A stretch of 25,695 nucleotides of DNA, taken from positions 1 to 25,695 of the forward strand of contig DASQHM010000145.1 in assembly GCA_035632095.1 (NCBI GenBank). Reading direction: 5' to 3'. The notes below the pieces were generated by a model, which did no database searches, had not been told where the DNA came from, and saw only the letters and a list, made by a program, of their open reading frames with translations. The position numbers and the translations under genes were made by a program. Shown piece by piece: positions 6,094 to 13,776 of the stretch (position 1 is its first letter; each line of letters starts with the position of its first letter). Source of the DNA: DASQHM01 sp035632095. Its GTDB lineage: Bacteria > Pseudomonadota > Alphaproteobacteria > Ferrovibrionales > Ferrovibrionaceae.

Positions 6094-7545
6094 ATGCGGC
6101 GGGCCATACTCCGCCGCATGCTGCTGCGTTGGGATGACGTTGCGAGCGGCCGTGCCGACAATGCCCATGGCCACATGGTCGAGATCATCGGCTGGATGGC
6201 GGTCGCCGATGTGGCGGAGGCTCATAGCTATTTTCTGCTGACGCCGGAACCGATGTGCTGCATCGGTTGTCTCCCCGGCGACCCCCGTCACTGCATCGAA
6301 GTCTTTTCCGCTGTCCCGTTGCGCTCCGACGGCGAGCCGCTGCATCTGCGCGGCAAACTCGCGCGGCTGACGGACGATCCTGCCGGCTGGCTGTATCAGC
6401 TTCGCGATGCCGTGACGGTCGCGCCGCCGCTTCCGATGCTCGGCCCAGCGCGCTTGACGCGCCGAAGCATGATCGCCATCGGCACTTCCCTGGCGCTGGC
6501 CTCCTGCACGAACGGCGCGCCGGCGCCGCAAGCGCCGACGTCCGCAGCGCCCGCCAATCCCGAGCCAAATACCGATGCGGCGCGGCAGATGCTGCAGGCG
6601 GTGGCCACGGTCGACGCGCATAGCCACGCCGGCCACGTCTTCGACATCAAAAGACCGGTGGGCGACGTTTCCGCGCCGATGCGTGACGGCGGCATGGCGG
6701 TGATCTGTCTGGCCATCGTCGCCGATACCCCGGTGACGCGCATCCTGCCGGATCGCCGCATCGCCGCTTTCCGCAATCCGGCGCCGGGCGAACTTTATGC
6801 CTGGAGCGGCACCGAATTCCGCCGCGCCCATGAAATCGTGCGGGAGCAAAAGCTCGGCGTGATCGAAGACGCCGGCGCGCTCAAGGCGGCGCGAAGCGAC
6901 AATCCTTCGGTCGTCATTGCCGCCGAGGGCGCCGACTTCCTCGACCGTTCGCTCAATCGGCTCGATGAGGCCTACGAGCTATACAAGCTCCGGCATTTGC
7001 AGCTCACCCACTATCGCGTCAACGATCTCGGCGACATTCAGACCGAGCCGCCCGTGCATGGCGGCCTCACCGACTTCGGCGCCGAGGTCATCCGCGGCTG
7101 CAACGCACGCGGCATCGTCGTCGACGTCGCGCACGGGACCTACGACCTGGTGAAGCGCGCCGCGAGCGTCACCACCAAGCCGCTTGTGCTGTCGCACACG
7201 TCATTGTCGGAAAAGCCTTCGGCGCGAAGCCGGTTGATTTCGCCGGATCACGCCATGGCGGTCGCCGGCACCGGCGGCGTTATCGGCATCTGGCCGCCGG
7301 TCTGGGCCTTCAAGACCATTCCCGCCTACGCCGCGGGCATGGCGCGCATGGCGGACGTGGTGGGCGTCGATCACGTGGCGCTCGGGACCGACATGCTCGG
7401 GCTGACCACGGCGTCCGCCTTCGACACTTACCGCAGCCTTCCGGCGCTCGCAGCCGCGTTGCTGCAGATCGGCTTCAACGCCGAGGAGATCGCCAAGCTC
7501 CTCGGCGGCAATTACGCCCGCGTGTTCGACGCGTCGATGGCCTGA
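6094..7545 (+). CDS. M19 (membrane dipeptidase)-like lipoprotein fused to an N-terminal Cys-motif domain
   Basis: An open frame of 483 residues with two parts. Residues about 1-112 form a small domain with YFLLTPEPMCCIGC and GDPRHCIEVF, resembling DUF3299-type OB-like domains. Residues 115-140 are a twin-arginine lipoprotein signal (LTRRSM, Arg123-Arg124, hydrophobic run, lipobox LASC with Cys138). Then comes an M19 dipeptidase-like barrel: His176-x-His178 (classical members have HxD), AAEGADFL carrying the metal-bridging Glu, HLQLTHYRVNDLGD, VVDVAHGTYD, LVLSHTSL and GTDMLG. ATG 6436, at the signal, would give a normal 369-residue exported enzyme. A second possible N-terminal start is ATG 6118. 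Either two genes have fused or two starts are used. The gene ends 7 bp from nirC, convergent. Confidence 0.75.
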   Translation: MRRAILRRMLLRWDDVASGRADNAHGHMVEIIGWMAVADVAEAHSYFLLTPEPMCCIGCLPGDPRHCIEVFSAVPLRSDGEPLHLRGKLARLTDDPAGWLYQLRDAVTVAPPLPMLGPARLTRRSMIAIGTSLALASCTNGAPAPQAPTSAAPANPEPNTDAARQMLQAVATVDAHSHAGHVFDIKRPVGDVSAPMRDGGMAVICLAIVADTPVTRILPDRRIAAFRNPAPGELYAWSGTEFRRAHEIVREQKLGVIEDAGALKAARSDNPSVVIAAEGADFLDRSLNRLDEAYELYKLRHLQLTHYRVNDLGDIQTEPPVHGGLTDFGAEVIRGCNARGIVVDVAHGTYDLVKRAASVTTKPLVLSHTSLSEKPSARSRLISPDHAMAVAGTGGVIGIWPPVWAFKTIPAYAAGMARMADVVGVDHVALGTDMLGLTTASAFDTYRSLPALAAALLQIGFNAEEIAKLLGGNYARVFDASMA

Positions 7546-7552
7546 TCCCCCA

Positions 7553-8365
7553 TCACTCCGCGGCCGTGGCTTCGATCGGCACCGCCACGGGCTTGGGTTG
7601 AGAGATAGGGCCTGCCGCGAACCAGTATCCGATGGCGACGAAGCCGGCGCCGCCCAGGATATTGCCGAGTGTCACCCAGAACAGGTTGTATCCCATGCCC
7701 GCCAGCGACACCGTGGCCGGATGCTCGCCGAGCAGCGCCACGGAGAACAAGGTCATGTTGGCGACCGAGTGCTCATAGCCGCTGCCGATGAAGGCGAACA
7801 GGCACCAGAAGATCGCGATGCATTTCGCCGCATCGCTGGTCATTCGCGCCGACATCCAGATGGCGAGGCAGACCAGCCAGTTGCAGAGGGCGGCACGCGC
7901 CAGCAGCTCGATCGGGGCTGCGTTCATCTTGGCGGACGCAGCGGCCATGAGAAACTGGCTCTTCGAATGCAGCATGCCGCCGCCGCCGCCGGTGACGAAC
8001 ACGAGCGCGAGCAATGCGCAGCCGATGAGATTGCCGATCCAGGATGCGGTCCAGGTGCCCGCGAGGTCGAGCATGCCGACGCGGCGCTTCAGCACGCCGA
8101 GGGTCATGAACAAGGTATGGCCTGTGAACAGATCCGAGCCGGCGAAGATCACCAGCGTCAGCGCGATGCCGAACGACGCGCCCATGACCAGCGCGCGATA
8201 GGCGGGATCCACATCGGAACCGATGCTGAAGATCAAAATGATGCCAAGGCCGACGTAAGCGCCGGCCATCATCGAACTGATGAGAAAGGCCCGCGGCGCG
8301 GACTTGAGCATGGCGCTCTTCGCCGCGGCCGTTTCCACGAACGTATTGATGGTATCGCGATACAT
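7553..8365 (-). CDS. nirC: Nitrite channel of the formate/nitrite transporter family
   Basis: A 270-residue pentameric inner-membrane channel of the FNT family, very close to enterobacterial NirC along its length. Shared blocks include MMAGAYVGLGIILIFSIG, GIALTLVIFAGSDLFTGHT, ALCNWLVCLAIW and FIGSGYEHSVANMT, the last holding a central pore His. Six transmembrane helices are expected. Start ATG 8365 gives MYRDTINTF, matching the usual NirC beginning, and is preferred to an upstream TTG (8386). It is divergent from nirA, with a sigma-54-like promoter of its own 50-65 bases upstream. The role is passage of nitrite across the inner membrane to feed NirA, or expulsion of excess. Confidence 0.92.
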   Translation of the reverse strand: MYRDTINTFVETAAAKSAMLKSAPRAFLISSMMAGAYVGLGIILIFSIGSDVDPAYRALVMGASFGIALTLVIFAGSDLFTGHTLFMTLGVLKRRVGMLDLAGTWTASWIGNLIGCALLALVFVTGGGGGMLHSKSQFLMAAASAKMNAAPIELLARAALCNWLVCLAIWMSARMTSDAAKCIAIFWCLFAFIGSGYEHSVANMTLFSVALLGEHPATVSLAGMGYNLFWVTLGNILGGAGFVAIGYWFAAGPISQPKPVAVPIEATAAE

Positions 8366-8414
8366 ATCGTTTGCCCCGATTGCCAATGCACGCCGTTGAA
8401 GGCCATCCGGTCAG

Positions 8415-8430
8415 TGCGAGAAGCGTGCCA
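8415..8430 (-). promoter_or_regulatory. Sigma-54-like promoter of nirC
   Basis: On the minus strand the sequence is TGGCAC (8430-8425), five bases, then TCGCA (8419-8415). The -24 element is perfect, the -12 element has one change from TTGCA, and the invariant GG and GC are exactly 10 bases apart. Transcription should begin near 8404, giving a leader of about 39 bases. Confidence 0.6.
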
Positions 8431-8551
8431 GGGCACCTCGGCATCGCGACAGTCCGGCGGGACCCGTTTGCAGCGCGTCGGAGCCGTGGATTTCCAGACC
8501 TTTAGTCATGCGCGACCGTCGGCACCGCATCCTGCCTAGAAGTTAAGCATG

Positions 8552-8566
8552 TTGTGCGGTGCACAA
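8552..8566. promoter_or_regulatory. Central palindrome, candidate enhancer site
   Basis: TTGTGC-GGT-GCACAA is a perfect 6-3-6 inverted repeat. Its centre is about 131 bp from the nirC -24 GG and 138 bp from the nirA -24 GG, a usual distance for the enhancer protein that sigma-54 promoters need. It does not match the textbook NtrC site arrangement, so the protein is not named. Confidence 0.5.
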
Positions 8567-8695
8567 ATTCTAGTCATGGCAGCGGGGCAGCCGCCCGCGA
8601 TAAGGGCAGAATTCGGGCTGCCATTCTCTGCCAAATCCGCCGTGATTCGCTGAATTTCGTTGCGGTTGCAATGACTTTAGGCGAAATGCCCGGGT

Positions 8696-8711
8696 TGGCA
8701 CTTGGCTTGCT
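8696..8711 (+). promoter_or_regulatory. Sigma-54 promoter of nirA
   Basis: TGGCAC (8696-8701), five bases, then TTGCT (8707-8711): a full match to the TGGCAC-N5-TTGC[AT] consensus with the GG/GC spacing of 10. The predicted start of transcription near 8722 leaves a leader of about 27 bases containing a GAGCGG ribosome site before the GTG at 8749. Confidence 0.75.
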
Positions 8712-8748
8712 ATGAGAGCGTAAGGTCTGATTTTGAGCGGACAGTGCA

Positions 8749-10539
8749 GTGCAACATAATGCCCCCGTCGGCGACGCCTTCTCGGAGGAGCAGAAGCAGT
8801 ATTTGCAAGGCTTCCTGAGTGCCGTCTTGGCGCGCGGCGGCGCAACGGCGGCGCCTGCGCCTGCGCCGGCTCCGGGAGCCGCCGACACCTTTGTTGCCGG
8901 ACCCGAGGCCATTCATCGCGCGGCGCAAGACCGCGCGATTGCCGCTGGCGGCAAGCTCGTGCCGGAAGAAGAAGCGAAGCGCCGCAAGAACCCGTTCGAC
9001 ATGTGGGATGAAATGGCGGCCAACGGCGCGGCCGGACGGTTTCCCAAGGGCACCGACGTGTTCCTGCACAAATTCCATGGGCTCTTCTATGTCGCGCCGG
9101 CGGAAAACGCGTTCATGTGCCGCCTGCGGATTCCGAACGGCATCCTGAGCGCGGCGCAATTGCGGGGCCTCGCCGAGATTGCCGAAATCTATTGCGGCGG
9201 CTTCGCCGATGTCACGACGCGCGCAAATCTGCAGCTTCGCGGCATCCAACCGCCGCATGCGCAAAGCGTGCTGATGGCGATCGACGAGCTTGGGCTGACC
9301 AGCCGTGGCGCCGGCGCCGACAACATCCGCAACATCACCGGCAGTCCGACGGCCGGTATCGACGCGCAGGAATTGATCGACACCCGCCCGCTCTGCCGCG
9401 CGCTGCACCACTATATTCTAAACCACCGCGAGCTTTACGGCCTGCCGCGCAAGTTCAACATCGCCTTCGACGGCGGCGGCAAGGTCTCCGTCCTTGCCGA
9501 TACCAACGACATCGGCTTCGCCGCCGTGCGCATCGGCGCCGGAAAGTCCGTCGAACCGGGCGTCTATTTTCGCGTCGGGCTCGGCGGCATCACCGGCCAC
9601 GGCGATTTCGCGCGCGACTGCGGCATTCTCTTGAAGCCCGAGGAATGCGTGCGCGCCGCGGCGGCCATGGTGCGGGTCTTCATCGATCATGGCGACCGCA
9701 CCGACCGCAAGAAGGCCCGGCTGAAATACCTGCTCGACAAATGGGGCCTCGACAGATTCCTGGCAGAGGCCGAAACCCATTTCGGAACGCCGTTCCGGCG
9801 CGTGCCCGTCGAGGAATGCGAGAAGCGCGGGCCGGAGGTCAAGGGCGCCCATATCGGCGTGCACGGTCAGAAGCAGCAGAACTTGAACTACATCGGTGTC
9901 GTGCTGCCGGTGGGGCGCATCGACGCCGCCCGTATGCGCGGCTTGAGCGAGGTGGCGTCGCGTTTCGGCAGCGGTGCGTTGCGCCTCACGGTTTGGCAGA
10001 ATCTGTTGATTTCGGACGTGCCCGACGAGAGGGTCGGCGCGGCGCTCGATGCCATTGCGGCGCTGGGTCTCGGCACCGTTGCGAGCGGCGTCCGCAGCGG
10101 TCTCGTGGCCTGCACCGGAAACACCGGCTGCAAATTCGCCCTCGGCGACACCAAGTCGCATGCCCTGACCCTGGCCGACGCGCTCGAGGCCCGCGTGACC
10201 TTGGATCGGCCGATCAATATTCATCTGACCGGATGCCCGCATTCCTGCGCCCAGCATCTCATCGGCGACATCGGCCTGTTGGCGACGAAGATCGATGCCG
10301 GCGAGGAATCCGTGGACGGCTACCATATTTCGGTCGGCGGCAGCGCCGGCGCCGAGCGCAAGCTGGCGCGCGAGATCTATCCTGCGGTGCCCTTTCCCGA
10401 GGTGCCGAAGCTGGTGGGCTCCATGCTCGCCGCCTATCTCGCCAAGCGGCGCGCTGGCGAGAGCTTCCACGATTTTGTCGTCCGGCACGAGATCGACGAT
10501 CTCAAGCACCTCATCAGCCAAAACGATCTCGCAGCGTGA
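8749..10539 (+). CDS. nirA: Ferredoxin-type assimilatory nitrite reductase
   Basis: A 596-residue sirohaem/[4Fe-4S] enzyme that reduces nitrite to ammonium with six electrons in the cytoplasm. The duplicated NIR/SIR architecture is complete. Cluster and sirohaem ligands are Cys455 and Cys461 (CTGNTGC) and Cys496 and Cys500 (CPHSC). Context residues such as NIRNITGSPTAGID, DTRPL and NIHLTGCPHSC follow nitrite rather than sulfite reductases. Residues 1-45 are an extra N-terminal arm: an amphipathic motif FSEEQKQYLQGFLSAVL, then an Ala/Pro linker. The same arm occurs in the next gene product. The GTG start at 8749 fits the ribosome site and the sigma-54 promoter. Likely operon with the downstream reductase (7-bp gap). 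Sulfite reductase is the main alternative. Confidence 0.88.
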   Translation: MQHNAPVGDAFSEEQKQYLQGFLSAVLARGGATAAPAPAPAPGAADTFVAGPEAIHRAAQDRAIAAGGKLVPEEEAKRRKNPFDMWDEMAANGAAGRFPKGTDVFLHKFHGLFYVAPAENAFMCRLRIPNGILSAAQLRGLAEIAEIYCGGFADVTTRANLQLRGIQPPHAQSVLMAIDELGLTSRGAGADNIRNITGSPTAGIDAQELIDTRPLCRALHHYILNHRELYGLPRKFNIAFDGGGKVSVLADTNDIGFAAVRIGAGKSVEPGVYFRVGLGGITGHGDFARDCGILLKPEECVRAAAAMVRVFIDHGDRTDRKKARLKYLLDKWGLDRFLAEAETHFGTPFRRVPVEECEKRGPEVKGAHIGVHGQKQQNLNYIGVVLPVGRIDAARMRGLSEVASRFGSGALRLTVWQNLLISDVPDERVGAALDAIAALGLGTVASGVRSGLVACTGNTGCKFALGDTKSHALTLADALEARVTLDRPINIHLTGCPHSCAQHLIGDIGLLATKIDAGEESVDGYHISVGGSAGAERKLAREIYPAVPFPEVPKLVGSMLAAYLAKRRAGESFHDFVVRHEIDDLKHLISQNDLAA

Positions 10540-10546
10540 GCCGGTC

Positions 10547-12127
10547 ATGACATTTCAGGCGCCGATCATGCCCGACAATGCGCCCTTCACGCCGGCGCAG
10601 CGTGCCTGGCTCAACGGCTATATCGCCGGTGCGCTTGGAACCCTCAACGCGGGCGCACCGGCCGCCGCGGCCGCCGCCCCGGCGCCGCCTTCGCCTCCTC
10701 CCGCAGCGGATGAGGCCTTGCCGTGGCACGATCCGGCGCTGACCTTGGACGAGCGCATGGCGCTTGCCGAGGGTAGGCCGCGCGCCGACCGCCTGATGGC
10801 CGCCATGGCGCAACTCGATTGCGGCCAGTGTGGCTATCTTTGCCGCACCTATTCGCAAGCCTTGGATCGGGGGCGCGAAACCAGCATCTCGCTTTGCGTT
10901 CCCGGCGCGAAGGAGACCCAGCGAAAGCTCAAGGAACTCCTTTCGGAGAGTGTCGAGGCGATGCCGAAGATTGCGCCGGCAATCGTGGCGCCGGCCCCTT
11001 CCGCTCCGGGCCGCGGCGTCGAGGTATCGGCGACGCTCATGGCGGCGCGTCCCCTGAACGGCGCCGGTTCGGAAAAGGATACGCGGCACGTGGTGTTCCG
11101 CCTCGGCGACGGAAGGCTCGGCTACGAGGCCGGCGACAGCCTCGGCGTCCGGGCGCGCAATTGTCCCGAGGTGGTCGATGCGGTGATCGAGCGGCTGGGC
11201 GAGCCCGCGGGCGTCGAAGTCGATTGCCCGGACGGCACGCGGCGATGCTTGCGCGATGCGCTGCTCGTCGCCTGCGATATCGGCCGTCCATCCGACGCGG
11301 CAATCGAAGTCCTGGCGTCGCGCGCGCGGACGCCGCAGGAAGCGGACCGCTTGCAGGCACTGGCGGAAGGCTATCCCGGCGCCGAACCCCAGGACGCGGA
11401 CCTGCTCGATCTGCTGCTGGCCTTTCCCTCGGCGCGGCCGCCGCTGCAGGAACTGATTTCGGCGCTCGGCATTCTGCAGCCGCGGCTCTATTCCATCGCG
11501 TCTTCGCCGAAGCTCCGCACCGGCGAGGTGCATCTCACGGTCGCTGCCGTGCGCTACGAACGGCGCGGCCGCCGGCGCAAGGGCATTGCCTCGACGTATC
11601 TGGCCGAGCGGCTGTCCGCAGGCGGGGAAGCGCCGGTGTTCGTGCAGGCGGGTCACGGCTTCCGCCTGCCGAGCGATGCGGCCACGCCGATCATCATGAT
11701 TGGGCCCGGCACCGGCGTGGCGCCGTTCCGCGCTTTTCTTCAGGACCGGCGCGCCTCGGGCGCCCGGGGCCGCAACTGGCTCTTCTTCGGCGACCAGCGC
11801 CGCAGCAGCGATTTCCTCTATGGCGACGAGCTGGAGTCCTGGCGCGACGACGGCCTGCTGACGCGCCTCGATGTGGCGTTCTCCCGCGACCAGGCCGACA
11901 AGGTTTACGTGCAGCAGCGCATGCGCGAGAACGCCGCCGACCTCTGGGCGTGGCTGCAGGAGGGCGCGGTGCTCTATGTCTGCGGCGATGCCAGCCGCAT
12001 GGCGCGCGATGTGGATCAGGCGCTGGCCTACATCATCTCCAAGCAGGGCGGCATGGATGCCGGAGCCGCCAAGCGGCACCTGAACGAACTCGCCAAATCC
12101 GGCCGCTACCTGCGCGACGTCTATTGA
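10547..12127 (+). CDS. CysJ-like NADPH/FAD reductase with [4Fe-4S] domain, probable electron donor to NirA
   Basis: A 526-residue cytoplasmic reductase. Order: N-terminal arm FTPAQRAWLNGYIAGAL (14-30), an Ala/Pro linker to about residue 55, an Fe-S domain with Cys92, Cys95, Cys99 and Cys117 (DCGQCGYLC and SLCVPG), a CysJ-type FAD domain with RLYSIASS (about 312), and an NADP domain with GPGTGVAPFRAFL (about 386). It ends RYLRDVY, where aromatic termination is typical of this family. There is no flavodoxin (FMN) domain, so the Fe-S domain probably replaces FMN as the one-electron relay. Usual annotation would be sulfite reductase alpha subunit, but it lies 7 bp behind nirA and should serve nitrite. 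ATG 10568 is an alternative start. Confidence 0.82.
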   Translation: MTFQAPIMPDNAPFTPAQRAWLNGYIAGALGTLNAGAPAAAAAAPAPPSPPPAADEALPWHDPALTLDERMALAEGRPRADRLMAAMAQLDCGQCGYLCRTYSQALDRGRETSISLCVPGAKETQRKLKELLSESVEAMPKIAPAIVAPAPSAPGRGVEVSATLMAARPLNGAGSEKDTRHVVFRLGDGRLGYEAGDSLGVRARNCPEVVDAVIERLGEPAGVEVDCPDGTRRCLRDALLVACDIGRPSDAAIEVLASRARTPQEADRLQALAEGYPGAEPQDADLLDLLLAFPSARPPLQELISALGILQPRLYSIASSPKLRTGEVHLTVAAVRYERRGRRRKGIASTYLAERLSAGGEAPVFVQAGHGFRLPSDAATPIIMIGPGTGVAPFRAFLQDRRASGARGRNWLFFGDQRRSSDFLYGDELESWRDDGLLTRLDVAFSRDQADKVYVQQRMRENAADLWAWLQEGAVLYVCGDASRMARDVDQALAYIISKQGGMDAGAAKRHLNELAKSGRYLRDVY

Positions 12128-12134
12128 CGCGCGC

Positions 12135-13643
12135 TCAGTCGACCGTCAGCGCCTGCGATTGGGGAGAGCGGTCCGGCGCACGCCGCCGGCGCCGCGACTG
12201 ACCGGCGCGCGCCGCCGCCTCGATTTCTTCCGGCTGCATCATCGCCTCCAGATGCGCGAGCTGCTCGGCCGCCTGCTGCCGTGTCTCTCCGTCCGAGTCT
12301 TCGGCCGCCAACGCCAGCCACATATGCGCTTGCGTCATGCTGAAGTCGACGCCCGCGCCGTCGCGATGCATGAGGCCGATGGCGAGCTGCGAACGGCCGT
12401 CGCCGCTTTCGGCCGCAACGCGAAACCACCGCGCCGCTTCGCCCCGATCGGCGGCGACGCCGTTGCCCCGCAAGTAACGCAACGCCAATTCATGCTGCGC
12501 GGCGGTGTGGCCGTGCTGTGCGGCCAACGTCAGCCATTGCGCCGCTTCGGCCCGGTTTTGCGCAACGCCGCGACCTTCCGCGAGGCAAAGCGCCAGGGCG
12601 ACCTGCGCATCGGCGTGGCCGCGCTCGGCCGCGACGCGGAACCAGGAAGCGGCTTCCGTTTGGTCGCACGCGACGCCATGGCCCTGCGAATAAAGCAGGC
12701 CTAGGCCGGTCTGCGCTTGGTGATCGCCGTGCCGCGCCAGCGGCAGCCATTGCCCGAGGGCGCCGGCGAAATCGCCCTTGGTATAAGCCTCGGCGCCGGC
12801 CTCGTAGGAACATTGGCGGTGCGCGCTGAACGCCCCCGGCTCGAACACAGTCCAATAGCGCCGTTTCAGCGCCGGATCGTCGCAAGGGGTGCCGGTCGGC
12901 ACGTCGATCGGCGGCACGAATTCGATGTCAAACCACTTCCGGAGCAGCGCCTTGACCATCACGTCTTCGGTGCGGTAGGCGCCGAGCGCCGGATGCGACC
13001 GGTAGCGCTCGGGCATGCCCGCGCGAATATTGTCCGGCAGCGCGTATTTGCTGCCGCCCGGGAGGACCGCCAGCTCCACAAGCTGATAGCCGTTGCTGCG
13101 CGCCAGCATCCAGAAGAACTTGGCGTTGTAGTTGACCAGGCCGTGATTCATCATGCCCTGGGCCGGCAGGTTGTGCATCATCAGGCCGCCCTGCTTCGCC
13201 AGGTCGTGTATGACCTTGAAGGCGTTGAGCTGATTGCAGACGTGTTCCGTGGTGCCGAAGTTGGTCACCAGGTCGTAGCGGCGCCGGTGCCCGATCGGGA
13301 CGGAATCGGTGTTGAGGTCGAGCGGAATGCTCCCGGGGCTGCCGTCGATATCGATCGCGGCGTAGGTGAACCCGAGGGTGCGCCAGAATTCCCGTGCATG
13401 CGGCGCATCGGCCGCCTGGTGTTGCAATGCGCCGTGGGCGACGTGGGTCGCCTGGCCGGCGGCGAGCGTGGGCGGGCATTTAGCGCCGAACAGCGCGTAA
13501 AGCCCGTCGAGTTCCGCCTTGGCGTCGAGAAAGGATTGCGCGAGCTGCTGCGCGCCGATCTCGACGACGGCGTTGCACCCTTCGAGCTCGCCGGCTCGCT
13601 TGAGCGTCACGAGATCGACGATCAGGTCGCTGCCAATTCCCAT
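12135..13643 (-). CDS. Methyltransferase-like domain fused to Sel1 repeats
   Basis: A 502-residue protein. The first 280 or so residues look like a SAM-dependent methyltransferase: motif I-like NAVVEIGAQ (24-32), an acidic strand AAIDIDGSPG, then YDLVTNFGTTEHVCNQ and the hydrophobic strand of a Rossmann fold. Residues about 285-470 are four to five Sel1-type repeats of about 36 residues (for example AQTGLGLLYSQGHGVACDQ, AQVALALCLAEGRGVAQN, AQHELALRYLRGNGVAAD), an alpha-solenoid used for protein contacts. The C-terminus is Arg-rich. No signal peptide. It may methylate a sugar or small molecule while docked to a partner. Convergent with the reductase gene, with a 7-bp gap. Confidence 0.75.
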   Translation of the reverse strand: MGIGSDLIVDLVTLKRAGELEGCNAVVEIGAQQLAQSFLDAKAELDGLYALFGAKCPPTLAAGQATHVAHGALQHQAADAPHAREFWRTLGFTYAAIDIDGSPGSIPLDLNTDSVPIGHRRRYDLVTNFGTTEHVCNQLNAFKVIHDLAKQGGLMMHNLPAQGMMNHGLVNYNAKFFWMLARSNGYQLVELAVLPGGSKYALPDNIRAGMPERYRSHPALGAYRTEDVMVKALLRKWFDIEFVPPIDVPTGTPCDDPALKRRYWTVFEPGAFSAHRQCSYEAGAEAYTKGDFAGALGQWLPLARHGDHQAQTGLGLLYSQGHGVACDQTEAASWFRVAAERGHADAQVALALCLAEGRGVAQNRAEAAQWLTLAAQHGHTAAQHELALRYLRGNGVAADRGEAARWFRVAAESGDGRSQLAIGLMHRDGAGVDFSMTQAHMWLALAAEDSDGETRQQAAEQLAHLEAMMQPEEIEAAARAGQSRRRRRAPDRSPQSQALTVD

Positions 13644-13776
13644 GAATGCGCCGGTTCCGCGTGAATCCCAGAGGCGCGAGCCTAGGCGCCGCCGTTTAAG
13701 AAACGGCTAACGATGTCCATTAACGCCGGCACAACCATTGCCCGCCATGATTTCTTAACCCCGTTCGGAGCCCCTG

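Larger units (their letters stand above)
8366..8748. other. Divergent nirC/nirA control region
   Basis: No gene is seen in this 383-bp gap. It contains a sigma-54-like promoter for each flanking gene (8415-8430 leftward, 8696-8711 rightward) and a perfect palindrome at 8552-8566, nearly equidistant from both. It also holds a related element TTGCGGTTGCAA (8660-8671) and an 8-bp inverted repeat ATGGCAGC/GCTGCCAT (8576-8583, 8617-8624). Confidence 0.7.

Noticed and set aside
8366..8386. Upstream TTG start for nirC
   Set aside because: The ATG at 8365 gives the usual NirC N-terminus and fits the promoter position; the extra seven residues are not typical.
8552..8566. NtrC binding site
   Set aside because: A GGTGCA half is present, but the palindrome has its GTGC/GCAC halves inside out relative to the usual TGCAC-N7-GTGCA arrangement, so only a generic enhancer site is claimed.
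8749..12127. Sulfite reductase CysI/CysJ
   Set aside because: CTGNTGC, DTRPL and NITGSPTAGID in the haem protein follow nitrite reductases, and the neighbour is nirC under a sigma-54-type promoter. The reductase subunit alone would be annotated CysJ-like, but context argues for nitrite.
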